From: Candidatus Azambacteria bacterium
Lineage (GTDB): Bacteria > Patescibacteriota > Minisyncoccia > GWC2-36-17 > WO2-46-25
Direction of reading: 5' to 3'
DNA length: 30,589 bases
Assembly (NCBI GenBank): GCA_024654415.1
Contig: JANLHQ010000030.1
Span: 1 to 30,589 of the forward strand
The position numbers and the translations under genes were made by a program. This document shows positions 14,229 through 23,708 of the stretch, piece by piece. Under the pieces are notes generated by a model. It saw only the letters and a list, made by a program, of their open reading frames with translations, did no database searches and was not told where the DNA came from. Within the stretch, counting starts at the first letter, position 1, and each line of letters opens with the position of its first letter.

Positions 14229-15179
14229 ATGTTGCGGAATTTTTTACGCGAGCTTAATATTGTGCGCGGATGCAAAGAAGACTTCAATGTGTCGGTGTGG
14301 AAATGCCCGACATTTCTTTTTGTGCTCATGGGGGTTGCGGTGATGGTATCAACGCTGGCGGCATATTTCGTCGGAGGCCGGTTTAATCAGGACCCTCAAA
14401 TAAGCGCTCTTTTGGCGCTTGGCACGGCTGGAGTCGTGCTTATTATCGGACACATTGTCATTAAGAGTTTTACAAAAATAGTTGAGGCAAACAGACTCAA
14501 GTCGCAATTTTTAGATATCATTTCCCATCAACTATTGACGCCACTTACCGCGTTGAAGTGGTCGGTGAGTAATATTGGAGATAATGTTGACACACAAGGA
14601 AGTGAAAAACAGCGTGAGGCATATGTGATTATCAAGGAAAGCACCAATAAGATGGTAAATATCGTGAATACGCTTCTTGATATCGCGCGCATCGAGGCGG
14701 GACGAGTAGCTATGAACTTTGGAAGGTATGATATGGGAGAGAGCATAAAAAAGATTATTGCCCTGCGCGTGCATGACCTTGAGGCAAAACAAAGTACTAT
14801 TGAGTTTCATGAAGATGGGGTCATTGCCCCCGTGGTTGCTGATTCTTTTCGCACGAAACTGGTAATTGAGAATTTAGTGGATAATGCGATAAAATACAGC
14901 AGAGACCATTCGACTATTATTATCACCTTACGGCAAGAGGAAGATCATGTGTTATTTGAGATTAAAGATAAAGGAGTTGGTATTCCCGCGCATGAACACA
15001 AGAATATTTTTCAGAAGTTCTTTCGCGCGACGAATGAGTTTTCATATCAGACAAAAGGGCTTGGCGTGGGGCTCTATCTGGTTAAATTCATTATTGAAGC
15101 ATCAGGCGGGGAGATAGGGTTTGAGTCACAAGAAGGTATTGGGTCGCGGTTTTGGTTTTCTTTGCCGGTATATAAATAA
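14229..15179 (+). CDS. Membrane sensor histidine kinase
   Basis: 316 residues from ATG at 14229; an ATG at 14217 overlaps the -10 box and is rejected. Two membrane helices (~28-48 and ~58-80) with only a short loop between, so there is no large external sensor. Dimerisation domain with His100 in SQFLDIISHQLLTPLTALK, a variant H-box (HQLLTP where HELRTP is common). ATPase domain with N-box VIENLVDNAIKYS, DKGVGIP, FQKFFRA and GLGVGLYLV. It phosphorylates a receiver, most likely the CheY-like protein encoded 28 bases downstream. It heads the pilus cluster, so a role in pilus control is a fair inference. Confidence 0.92.
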   Translation: MLRNFLRELNIVRGCKEDFNVSVWKCPTFLFVLMGVAVMVSTLAAYFVGGRFNQDPQISALLALGTAGVVLIIGHIVIKSFTKIVEANRLKSQFLDIISHQLLTPLTALKWSVSNIGDNVDTQGSEKQREAYVIIKESTNKMVNIVNTLLDIARIEAGRVAMNFGRYDMGESIKKIIALRVHDLEAKQSTIEFHEDGVIAPVVADSFRTKLVIENLVDNAIKYSRDHSTIIITLRQEEDHVLFEIKDKGVGIPAHEHKNIFQKFFRATNEFSYQTKGLGVGLYLVKFIIEASGGEIGFESQEGIGSRFWFSLPVYK

Positions 15180-15187
15180 TTTTTTAG

Positions 15188-15196
15188 TGGTAATAT
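15188..15196 (+). promoter_or_regulatory. Possible extended -10 box of the receiver gene
   Basis: TG-G-TAATAT, ten bases before ATG at 15207, repeating the layout seen before the kinase gene. Weaker than that one (TAATAT rather than TATAAT). Confidence 0.35.
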
Positions 15197-15206
15197 TAGA
15201 GAACAT

Positions 15207-15575
15207 ATGAAAAAGATTGTATTTATTGAGGACGAAACAACGCTACAAAAAATGCTCAGCGTGGCATTGGAGGAGGCAGGATATTCTGTTATTACCGCAG
15301 CCGATGGGGAAACAGGGCTTGCAGCGGTGCGGTCAGAAATACCAGACCTTGTTCTTTTGGACCTTATTTTACCGAAAATGGATGGATTTACCGTGCTGAA
15401 TGAAATAAAAAAAGATGAGACGACCACAGGGATCCCTGTAATCGTACTTACTAATCTTGAATCTGCTGAAGATGTTGGAAAAGTGGTAGCACTTGGCGCA
15501 ACCACGTATTTAGTGAAAGCAAACTATGACCTTCCCGATATCGTCGAGAAGATTAAGGAGATTCTTGGCGTATAA
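15207..15575 (+). CDS. CheY-like response regulator, receiver only
   Basis: 122 residues, a complete receiver fold without output domain. Acidic pocket Glu8-Asp9, phospho-acceptor Asp52 (LVLLDLILP), Thr82 (VIVLTN) and Lys104 (YLVKA) are all in place. With no DNA-binding domain it likely acts by protein contact, as PilG/PilH and CheY do. Placed between the kinase and pilB, it probably relays the kinase signal to the pilus motor or feeds a phosphorelay. Confidence 0.93.
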   Translation: MKKIVFIEDETTLQKMLSVALEEAGYSVITAADGETGLAAVRSEIPDLVLLDLILPKMDGFTVLNEIKKDETTTGIPVIVLTNLESAEDVGKVVALGATTYLVKANYDLPDIVEKIKEILGV

Positions 15576-15576
15576 T
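15571..15576 (+). promoter_or_regulatory. Possible -10 box ahead of pilB
   Basis: TATAAT overlaps the stop codon of the receiver gene, 11 bases before ATG of pilB. No -35 is apparent; it may give a second, short-leader transcript. Confidence 0.3.
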
Positions 15577-15587
15577 AATACAACACA

Positions 15588-17387
15588 ATGAGAGTTGAGC
15601 CACAACAATTGATGGCATTTCTGCTTGATGGAGGGCTGGCAAAAAAAGACCAGCTTGATTTTGCACAAAAAGAAGCGGATGACGCGGGCAAAAAAATCGA
15701 AGCAGTGTTGATTGAGCAGAAAATTGTTACCGAAGAAGAGCTTATTAAGCTTAAGGCATATATTCTCGGTATTCCTTTTGTGAACCTTGAAAAAGAAACA
15801 ATTCCACTTGAGGTCTTGCAGATCATTCCTGAGCCAATTGCTCGCAAATACAGCATCGTGGCATTCCGTAAAAAAGGATCACAGCTTGAGGTGGCGATGA
15901 CCGATCCCGAGGACATCCAAACAATCGAGTTTGTGCGCAAAAAAGCGAATCTCACCATTCTTCCTCGTCTCACAAATTCAAATGGTATTGCTGCGGTGTT
16001 GGCGCAGTATCAAAAAAGCCTGGAAGAGGAATTTAGCGATCTTCTCACTCCACGAAGCGTTGAGATGGAAGAAAAGGACGCGGGTGAACTTGCCTCGCTC
16101 GAGGGAAAGATAATAACTACACCAAAAGATGAAGAGGGTGGTAGTGAGAAGGTGGAGGAGCTTGTGAAGGCCGCTGAAGACCTTCCCGTCATTAAGATCG
16201 TTGACTCTCTTTTACGGCACGCTATTACGCAAAGCGCGTCTGATATTCATATTGAACCAGCAGAAAAAGAAGTGATCGTGCGATATCGCATCGATGGTAT
16301 TTTGCATGACGCGATGACATTGCCTAAAAAATTACAGCAAGGTATCGCCGCGCGTATTAAGGTACTTTCGAGTTTGCGGCTCGACGAACATCGGCTTCCG
16401 CAGGATGGGCGATTTAAGCTTGAGACAAGCGAATTTAAAATTTCGTTTCGTGTTTCTATTATTCCCGTATATGACGGGGAAAAGATTGTTATGAGACTTT
16501 TACGAGAAGAGGGGCATACTACAAGCCTCGAAGGGCTTGGTATTCACAGCGGGTCGCTTGAACGAGTATTGCGCGCAATTCAACGGCCAAGCGGGATGTT
16601 TTTGGTTACGGGCCCCACTGGGTCAGGAAAAACGACCACACTCTATACCGCGCTTGAGATTCTCAATACCCCAGAGGTGAATATTTCTACGATTGAAGAC
16701 CCAATTGAATATCGCATGCCTCGCGTGAATCAAACACAGGTAAAACCGCAGATCGGGCTTACGTTCGCAAACGGGCTACGCTCTCTGTTGCGACAGGATC
16801 CAAATATTGTCATGGTAGGTGAAATTCGTGACTCAGAAACCGCAACACTTGGGGTAAACGCGGCACTTACCGGGCATCTTGTGCTTACCACGCTACATAC
16901 GAATTCCGCGGCAGGAGCGCTACCGCGCCTCATTGATATGGGAGTTGAGCCATTCTTGATCGCCTCGACGGTAAATGCAATTCTCGCCCAGCGGCTTGTG
17001 CGGAAACTATGTCCCGAGAAAGAAAAGTATCAACTTACAAAAGAACAAATAAAAAATCTCGGAGAAATATTTAATATCGATGATATTTTAAAGAAAATGA
17101 AGAGTGAAAAAATAGTAGCTCCCGATGCGACATGGGAAACGATTGATTTTTTTAAAGCGAAGCCAACAAAGGAAGCTCCTTCAGGATATAAAGGAAGAGT
17201 GGGCGTATATGAGGTGCTCGAAGTGTCAGAGAATATCCGCGATCTTATTTTAAAAAAGGAGTCATTCCCAGAGATCGAGCGCGCTGCGCGCGCCGAAGGC
17301 ATGATAACAATGGTGGAAGACGGCTTTATTAAGGCGGCGCAAGGATACACATCAATTGAGGAGATACTACGGGTTGAAAAGGAATAA
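15588..17387 (+). CDS. pilB: Type IV pilus extension ATPase PilB/GspE
   Basis: 599 residues. The N-terminal ~150 residues are an MshEN-like domain (LIEQKIVTEEELIKLKAYILGIP). The ATPase core has Walker A GPTGSGKTTT at ~341-350, an Asp box (STIEDPIEYR), Walker B MVGEIRDSETA and a His box (GHLVLTTLHTN). The zinc tetra-cysteine motif of many GspE/PilB proteins is reduced to a single CPE site, as in some relatives without zinc. PilB is the cytoplasmic hexameric motor that drives pilin assembly through PilC. Confidence 0.95.
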   Translation: MRVEPQQLMAFLLDGGLAKKDQLDFAQKEADDAGKKIEAVLIEQKIVTEEELIKLKAYILGIPFVNLEKETIPLEVLQIIPEPIARKYSIVAFRKKGSQLEVAMTDPEDIQTIEFVRKKANLTILPRLTNSNGIAAVLAQYQKSLEEEFSDLLTPRSVEMEEKDAGELASLEGKIITTPKDEEGGSEKVEELVKAAEDLPVIKIVDSLLRHAITQSASDIHIEPAEKEVIVRYRIDGILHDAMTLPKKLQQGIAARIKVLSSLRLDEHRLPQDGRFKLETSEFKISFRVSIIPVYDGEKIVMRLLREEGHTTSLEGLGIHSGSLERVLRAIQRPSGMFLVTGPTGSGKTTTLYTALEILNTPEVNISTIEDPIEYRMPRVNQTQVKPQIGLTFANGLRSLLRQDPNIVMVGEIRDSETATLGVNAALTGHLVLTTLHTNSAAGALPRLIDMGVEPFLIASTVNAILAQRLVRKLCPEKEKYQLTKEQIKNLGEIFNIDDILKKMKSEKIVAPDATWETIDFFKAKPTKEAPSGYKGRVGVYEVLEVSENIRDLILKKESFPEIERAARAEGMITMVEDGFIKAAQGYTSIEEILRVEKE

Positions 17388-17402
17388 TAGTTAACTATAT
17401 AT

Positions 17403-18632
17403 ATGCCAAAATTTCTTTATACCGCACGGGCAGTAGATGGTGAAATACGATCAGGGTCGCAAGAGGCGAAGGATCAAGAAGACCTCGCTCATAGCCTACG
17501 CACACAAGGAATGATAATGACGTCGGCGAATGAAGAAGGAAGCGTGACGACAACTGGTGCTCTCAGAAAAATTCTGCGCGGCGCGAAACCATTTCGCGGA
17601 GTATCACTTGTTGATAAAATCATGTTCACGCGTAACCTCGCAGTGATGATTGGCGCGGGACTCGCATTTAATAAAGCATTGTCAGTGCTCGAAGTGCAGT
17701 CAGAAAATAAAAAATTAAAAGAGGTCATTGGAGAGGTGGCAAATAATGTCCAAGCAGGAAAGCCGTTTTCAGAATGTATCGCCGCGCACCCAGACATCTT
17801 CTCTGATCTCTATGTAAATATGGTGCGTATCGGCGAAACCGCAGGAAACCTTGAAGAGGTGCTGAATGGACTTGCCAACCAGATGAAAAAAGATCATGAC
17901 ATCGTTTCTCGTGTGCGAGGAGCGCTTATGTATCCTGCGGTGATCTTTATGGTTATGCTTATCGTTGGGTACCTCATGATGATATTGGTGGTGCCTAAGC
18001 TTGCCGCAACATTTGCAGACATCGGCGCGGAACTTCCTATGTCCACGAAAGCACTTATTTTTCTTAGTAATATCATGCTTCATTATTGGTATCTCGCAAT
18101 TGGAGGGGCTGTTGGGCTTATCTACGTGATGCGGCTGGTTCTTCGTACGGCAGGCGGTAAAAAGGGACTCGATGCGCTTATTTTACGTATACCAATTATT
18201 AAAGGACTTTCGCGTAAGCTAAATTCTGCACGATTGTGTCGCACACTCGGCATTCTGGTGGATTCGGGCGTGCCCATTGTAAAGGCGCTTGAAATTTTAT
18301 CAAAAACACTTTCAAACCATTATTTTTCTGAATCACTTTCCAATGCGGCGCTTGAGATTCAAAAAGGAAAAACATTATTTGAGTCGTTAAAAAAATACGC
18401 TTGGCTTTACCCACCTCTTGTCACGCAAATGATCGCGGTTGGTGAGGAAACAGGGAGTCTCACAAAAGTGCTTTCAAAGCTCGCTGAATTCTATGAAGAT
18501 GAGGTGAATGAGCTCACAAAAAACCTTTCCACCATTATCGAGCCAGTTATGATGGTAATTATTGGAACAGGTGTTGGGTTTTTTGCCCTTTCAATGATCA
18601 CACCAATGTATTCGGTAATGGATAACATTTAA
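17403..18632 (+). CDS. pilC: Type IV pilus inner-membrane platform protein PilC
   Basis: 409 residues with two GspF-type domains (roughly 70-195 and 270-400). Each carries the helical pattern with KPFSECIAAHPDIFSDLYVNMVRIGETAGNLEEVL in the first and YAWLYPPLVTQMIAVGEETGSL in the second. Membrane helices lie at ~170-195, ~215-240 and at the C-terminus. PilC converts PilB motion into pilin extrusion. Its TAA overlaps the next ATG by one base. Confidence 0.95.
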   Translation: MPKFLYTARAVDGEIRSGSQEAKDQEDLAHSLRTQGMIMTSANEEGSVTTTGALRKILRGAKPFRGVSLVDKIMFTRNLAVMIGAGLAFNKALSVLEVQSENKKLKEVIGEVANNVQAGKPFSECIAAHPDIFSDLYVNMVRIGETAGNLEEVLNGLANQMKKDHDIVSRVRGALMYPAVIFMVMLIVGYLMMILVVPKLAATFADIGAELPMSTKALIFLSNIMLHYWYLAIGGAVGLIYVMRLVLRTAGGKKGLDALILRIPIIKGLSRKLNSARLCRTLGILVDSGVPIVKALEILSKTLSNHYFSESLSNAALEIQKGKTLFESLKKYAWLYPPLVTQMIAVGEETGSLTKVLSKLAEFYEDEVNELTKNLSTIIEPVMMVIIGTGVGFFALSMITPMYSVMDNI

Positions 18633-19516
18633 TGAATACCATAGCGCAAAATTCAAAGAGGAAAACCAGTGAAAGAGGGTTTACACTCATTGAGATCATC
18701 ATTGCAATCGGTGTGATGGCGATCATTAGTACTACGCTTTTTATCGGGTTTAGCACGGCGACAGAAAGCGCTGAGCTGAAAACGTCTGCATTTAAGATTG
18801 TTGATGCGCTTCAATTCGCGCGCACGAGAACCATCGCATCGCTTGCAAGCTCAAGTTACGGTATACATTTCGAGCAAACGTACTATGTGTTATTTCGAGG
18901 GGTGACATACAGTGCTCTTGATCCAGATAATATTCTCTACCCACTTCCTTCGAGTGTGGAAATTGTAAGCGTTACGCTCGCAGGAGGAGGGAGCGATGTG
19001 GTCTTTGATCGCATTACCGGAAAAACTGCGCACAATGGGACGGTGAGCGTGCGAGTTGTTGCTAATCCTACAAAAGTAAAAATAATTGAAATAGCGGCGG
19101 CGGGGCGGTCTGATGTTTCAGCTGATGCGCTCCCGCCTGCTGGCACGCGCGTTTCAGATACGCGGCACGTTCATTTCACGTATGCCCAAAACGTGCAAGG
19201 AGCAGGCACGCTCACACTGAAGTTTCCCAATGCCAATGGTGGCCCGCTTGTTCAGAACATTAATTTTCAGGATTATATTTCCGGCGGCGCGTTTGACTGG
19301 TCGGGCACGATCACCGTAAATGGGTCGCCGCAAGTTCTAAAAATTCATACTCACAGCATGGACGCATTAGGCGCTAATTTTTCCATAACGCGCGATCTGC
19401 GGTACAATAATGAAGCGCTTGAGATATACTACAATGCGGATGATCTTATAAATTATTCACCTACAGGAGTGGCGACAGAGAATTCTTTTTGGATTCAGGA
19501 AATCTTACCACAATAA
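18632..19516 (+). CDS. Type IV pilin-like pseudopilin (FimT/GspH type)
   Basis: 294 residues. A basic leader (SKRKTSERG) ends in the prepilin peptidase site G|FTLIE with Glu5, followed by the hydrophobic helix IIIAIGVMAIISTTLFIGF. The head is beta-rich and larger than in most GspH proteins. A minor pilin that would help start the fibre. PilD, needed for cleavage, is not in this window. Confidence 0.88.
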   Translation: MNTIAQNSKRKTSERGFTLIEIIIAIGVMAIISTTLFIGFSTATESAELKTSAFKIVDALQFARTRTIASLASSSYGIHFEQTYYVLFRGVTYSALDPDNILYPLPSSVEIVSVTLAGGGSDVVFDRITGKTAHNGTVSVRVVANPTKVKIIEIAAAGRSDVSADALPPAGTRVSDTRHVHFTYAQNVQGAGTLTLKFPNANGGPLVQNINFQDYISGGAFDWSGTITVNGSPQVLKIHTHSMDALGANFSITRDLRYNNEALEIYYNADDLINYSPTGVATENSFWIQEILPQ

Positions 19517-19530
19517 ACATCCTCCTAAAT

Positions 19531-22500
19531 ATGCAGTTAAGTAATCAAAAATTTTTCTTACTTCTTGTTTTGGGCACGCTTTCATTTTCCTTGATGTTTG
19601 CTTCAACAGAAGTTTTTGCACAGGAATCGCAATTTTTGTTTAAATGGGGTTCTTTTGGGAGTAGCGCTAGTCAATTTATAAGTCCAATTGGCATTGTGGT
19701 TGACTCTTCGAGAAATGTCTATATTACTGATTCTGGTAATAATCGGGTCCAGAAGTTTACTGATACAGGTGAATTCATTGAGCAATGGGGATCTACTTGC
19801 CGACTTTCTGATGGATTTGGCTGTATTGATCCCGATGGAAGTGGTCCCTTGGTAGCTGGGGATGGTCAGTTTTATGGACCGCATAGTATTGCAGTAGACT
19901 CACTTGGTAATATTTACATCACAGAACTTTTCAATCGCCGTATTCAGAAGTTTTCTCAAGATGGTGTGTTTATAACAAAATGGGGAATGCAAGGCGTCGG
20001 AGATGGTCAGTTTAATTCTCCGAGGGGCATTACTGTTGATTCATCAGAGAATATTTATGTTGTTGATGGAGGTAATCACCGCATCCAAAAATTCGACAGC
20101 AATGGAAATTTTATCACTAAGTGGGGGACTCTAGGTTCCAGTGATGGTCAGTTTTCGTTCCCACTTGATGTTGCCGCTGATTCTCTCAACTTCATTTATG
20201 TAGCGGATGCAAACAATAACAGGATTCAGAAATTTAGCAGTGACGGTATTTTTATTGCGAAGTGGGGAACACTCGGAAGTGGTGATGGTCAGCTTAATTT
20301 TCCTAAAGGTGTTGCTACCGATTCTTCAGGGAGCGTTTATGTCACGGATTATGGAAACTACCGCATTCAAAAATTTACGAGTGATGGAAGCTTTGTCACT
20401 AAGTGGGGTTCCGTATGCCAAATAAGCACTGGTTTTGGCTGTATTGATCCTGATGGGGATGGTCCTCTTGAGTTGGGCGATGGTCAGTTTGTTTTCCCGA
20501 TTGGCATTGTTGCTAGACCCTCAGGCAATGTTTATGTCATTGATTTTGGCAATAACCGCATTCAAGTATTTAAGATACAACAATTCCCTACCATTTCGAA
20601 TCTTTTTCAGACCAAATCCGATGGGACAATACCAATTTCCGAGAGTAGTACAACAACTGAATCCGCTGTTGTTTTTAAAGCGACTGTGAGCAGTTCGAAT
20701 GATGGACAGGCAAAACTCCAAGTAGAACCCAAGCTATATAGCCAGCCATTTGACGGAACAAATCTCATAGAATCACCGTTTGTTTCTTCCGGCAACGAAG
20801 CAACTACTACTAAAGACGGTTTTGTTGATGGGCAATATCATTGGCGGGCGAGAGCAGTTGATATAGGCGGCAATGTTTCCAGTTGGCAGGAATTTGGAGT
20901 AGCCGGAAATATAGATTTTGAAATAAAGACTGTACCGCCTTATACCCAGAGAATATCGCCGTATCCGTCGGAAACAGAAACAACCGATTGGGCTTCCAAG
21001 GATTATGCGGAGGGTGTGGCGGGCAATTACGAATGTGGTTCCACCATTGCCAATTGCGGTTGCGCCATTACGTCAGCAGTCATGCTCCTGCGCTATTACG
21101 GAATTACCAAAGGAGTTGATGGTCAGGATATAACTCCTGGAAACATAAATGCATGGTTGAATGCTCACCAAGGATATATCGAAGGAAGCATAAAATGGCC
21201 CAAGGTGTGGGAGTATTCTACGCATCCCCAAAATGCGGTACGGCTTCAGTTTGACGGCGCGGTGAATTTCAAAGACACCGCAACGCTGGACCAGTATGTT
21301 CAAGCGTTAAAGCCGACAATTCTCTATAACCGTTCTTTTGGTCATTTCTTAGTCGCGGATGGCAAATTAAGCACAACGCATACCATCAAGGACCCGGCTT
21401 TTTATAGTACCAAGTATCTGGTCGCCACAGGAACAAGTTCTTTTATTAGAAATTATGATAATCACTTTGATGGCCTTCGCCTCTTTAGTACCTCAACCGC
21501 AGAGGTGGCTGGTATTTACCTTAGCCTTGGTTCTCCCGCAGAACTTCTTGTAACAGATCCTAACGGTTTTCGCTTGGGAATGGATCCGGTTATCGGAATT
21601 GTCTACGATGAAATCCCTGGCGGCTCATATTTTCAGGAGGGATTGAGTACTGATGCCTTGGAAACGCCGCCTCCTCCAAAGGAAGTAAAGCAGCTTTGGA
21701 TTCCTCATCCGGTAAGCGGTCAGTACAGCATAAAGGTGATTGGCACCGGATCAGGTAGCTACGTTTTTGACTCGTTGGCTTATGATACGCAAGAACAGTC
21801 GCACACACAAACGTTCAACGGGAACACGCGAAGCGGGCTGGTAAGCGAATACAGTCTCAATTTTACTCCCCAGCAGCCAGAAAACATCAATGCCCAACTG
21901 GTATCCGAGCGGGTTGATGAGTGTCCAATGAGAGATGGCGATGCTGGCAACAGCGGCTGTCCGGCAAAAATAGAGCTTTTGAGTTTAGAGAAAATCAGCA
22001 ACTCGGCAGGAGTTCCAGAACTTGTTGGCCCGGAAGACGCGGTTCGCTATACTGCTCCAGTGGTTGAAGGCCAGCGCGGGACAACCGAAGTGCGTGCGAA
22101 ACTCTACAATGAGGGTGCGCTTCTCGGATTGCTTGGTAGCCCGAGACGTGTTCCGTTGGATCAACTCTGCGCTATTTTTGACAATCCGGCCAAGGACACC
22201 GCTTTAGTGAATCGTTTAATCAAAACAACCAACGCCGAAGGAGGATATTTTTTTGGTGTGCCGAGCGCCACGACCACCTATACTCTCATCGAGAGCGTAA
22301 AGGAGATTATTGCGGGGCAAGCAAAGAGGGTTTGTGTGCTAGAAACGATACTGCCAAGGCATTTTGACCGCACGACGAATATTGCACTCAGAGAAGTAAA
22401 TAAAATTACGGTAACAACGCGGAAAACACACGCTGGAGAAATTCTTGTTGAAAAACGAGCGGGACATACCTCCCACATCCTTTTAGCGGGGGAATCTTTG

Positions 22501-22680
22501 TGGACTTTAGCAGAAAATATTCTTAGTGATGACAGTCCTATTAAAATCTATCGTGCCGTACGGAGAATTGCGGAGCTTAACAACATTGCCGTTCCAGAGT
22601 GGGGACTTCATGGAGGACAAATTGACGTTAAGAAATTACGGGCTGGGCTTATTATAGATGCCAGTTTATTTGAGGAATGA
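19531..22680 (+). CDS. Giant secreted NHL-propeller / C39-like peptidase protein
   Basis: 1049 residues from ATG at 19531, chosen because a signal peptide follows directly (ending EVFAQ). Residues ~30-350 form about six NHL blades (e.g. GDGQFNSPRGITVDSSENIY), two of them carrying a CIDPDGxGP loop. A beta-sandwich linker comes next. Around 500-640 there is a papain-like C39-type domain: Cys in NCGCAITSAVM, His in FGHFLVADG, and IKDPA for the third position. A PPC-like beta domain and a LysM-like C-terminus (AGESLWTLAENIL) close it. It lies among pseudopilin genes with a 4-base overlap to the next, so it probably acts at the pilus, comparable in position to PilY1 adhesins. The domain calls are from motif reading. 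Confidence 0.82.
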   Translation: MQLSNQKFFLLLVLGTLSFSLMFASTEVFAQESQFLFKWGSFGSSASQFISPIGIVVDSSRNVYITDSGNNRVQKFTDTGEFIEQWGSTCRLSDGFGCIDPDGSGPLVAGDGQFYGPHSIAVDSLGNIYITELFNRRIQKFSQDGVFITKWGMQGVGDGQFNSPRGITVDSSENIYVVDGGNHRIQKFDSNGNFITKWGTLGSSDGQFSFPLDVAADSLNFIYVADANNNRIQKFSSDGIFIAKWGTLGSGDGQLNFPKGVATDSSGSVYVTDYGNYRIQKFTSDGSFVTKWGSVCQISTGFGCIDPDGDGPLELGDGQFVFPIGIVARPSGNVYVIDFGNNRIQVFKIQQFPTISNLFQTKSDGTIPISESSTTTESAVVFKATVSSSNDGQAKLQVEPKLYSQPFDGTNLIESPFVSSGNEATTTKDGFVDGQYHWRARAVDIGGNVSSWQEFGVAGNIDFEIKTVPPYTQRISPYPSETETTDWASKDYAEGVAGNYECGSTIANCGCAITSAVMLLRYYGITKGVDGQDITPGNINAWLNAHQGYIEGSIKWPKVWEYSTHPQNAVRLQFDGAVNFKDTATLDQYVQALKPTILYNRSFGHFLVADGKLSTTHTIKDPAFYSTKYLVATGTSSFIRNYDNHFDGLRLFSTSTAEVAGIYLSLGSPAELLVTDPNGFRLGMDPVIGIVYDEIPGGSYFQEGLSTDALETPPPPKEVKQLWIPHPVSGQYSIKVIGTGSGSYVFDSLAYDTQEQSHTQTFNGNTRSGLVSEYSLNFTPQQPENINAQLVSERVDECPMRDGDAGNSGCPAKIELLSLEKISNSAGVPELVGPEDAVRYTAPVVEGQRGTTEVRAKLYNEGALLGLLGSPRRVPLDQLCAIFDNPAKDTALVNRLIKTTNAEGGYFFGVPSATTTYTLIESVKEIIAGQAKRVCVLETILPRHFDRTTNIALREVNKITVTTRKTHAGEILVEKRAGHTSHILLAGESLWTLAENILSDDSPIKIYRAVRRIAELNNIAVPEWGLHGGQIDVKKLRAGLIIDASLFEE

Positions 22681-23162
22681 AAAAAGCACCAGATTCACAA
22701 AAGGGAGTGGGGATGCTTGAAATCGTAATCGCGATTGCTATTATTTCAGCATCATTTTTTTCAGTGCTACAAATAAGTACATTTACACTGAAAGTAATGC
22801 ATGAGCGGAATGATAAAGCAAAAGCGCTCACCTATGCCCAAGAAGGTATTGAGGCGGTCCGTAATATGCGTGATGGCGGCTGGACAGCTAACATTGCTGT
22901 GCTTACATTCGGCACACCATATTATCTTACGACATCAGGGAGCCAGTGGGCGCTCACGGGAGTTAATCCAGGTATGCTCGATGGAAAATTTACACGAACG
23001 ATCATATTAGACAATGTATCGCGCGATATCAATGATGATATTGTTGTCGTCGGCGGCACCGACGACCCGAAAACAAAAAAAGTGACCGCAACGGTCAGCT
23101 GGGGTTCTCCCGCAAAAAGCGTCCAGCTGGTGACATATATTACCGATATTTTGAAAAATTAA
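22677..23162 (+). CDS. Pseudopilin, PilV-like
   Basis: 161 residues. The leader ends with KG|VGMLEIVIAIAIISASFFSV, with Val instead of Phe at +1 of the mature pilin and Glu at the usual +5. A small beta-rich head (TFTRTIILDNVSRDINDDIVV) follows. It overlaps the giant protein gene by ATGA and is followed one base later by the next pseudopilin, indicating tight coupling. It fits a minor pilin. Confidence 0.85.
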   Translation: MKKAPDSQKGVGMLEIVIAIAIISASFFSVLQISTFTLKVMHERNDKAKALTYAQEGIEAVRNMRDGGWTANIAVLTFGTPYYLTTSGSQWALTGVNPGMLDGKFTRTIILDNVSRDINDDIVVVGGTDDPKTKKVTATVSWGSPAKSVQLVTYITDILKN

Positions 23163-23163
23163 T

Positions 23164-23700
23164 ATGACCAAGCACCGCGAGCACGGCTTCACCATCATTG
23201 AAATGCTTATCTATGTTGGCATTGCCGGCGTGGTGATTGCGGTTATTACATCTTTCCTCATGGATAATCTAAAGGCATATGATAAGGCGGTCGCGCGGCA
23301 AAATGTTTTTCAAAATGCAAATGGCGCACTAAAGACCATTATTGATGAAGTACGATATGCTAAAAGTGTATATATACCCACCAGCGTGCTTGATGCTGAT
23401 GCCGGACAGCTTTCAGTGGAAACAGTATTGAATGCACCAGCAGGAGAAGATATTGCCTACGTTGATTTTTATGTGGACAATGGAAGAGTGTATGAAAAAA
23501 GAGATGGAGAGGGTGCAACCCCACTTACGTCTGAGCGAGTGTTTGTCGAGCAGCTGCGATTCACGAAGCTTTCTGCTGGAGTGGGGCGTGATTCTATTAC
23601 TGTACGTATTCAGGCGAGGATTAATACGCAAAGCGCCAGCCTCACCGAGCAAGCACATGTTACAGTGAATTCATCCGCGACACTTCGTGGAGCGTATTAG
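23164..23700 (+). CDS. Pseudopilin, PilW/GspJ-like
   Basis: 178 residues with leader HREHG|FTIIEMLIYVGIAGVVIAV, a prepilin cleavage site with Glu5, then a helix and a head domain containing LKTIIDEVRYAKSVYIP typical of GspJ/PilW-like minor pilins. It is part of the same operon. Confidence 0.85.
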   Translation: MTKHREHGFTIIEMLIYVGIAGVVIAVITSFLMDNLKAYDKAVARQNVFQNANGALKTIIDEVRYAKSVYIPTSVLDADAGQLSVETVLNAPAGEDIAYVDFYVDNGRVYEKRDGEGATPLTSERVFVEQLRFTKLSAGVGRDSITVRIQARINTQSASLTEQAHVTVNSSATLRGAY

Positions 23701-23708
23701 CGTGTGAA

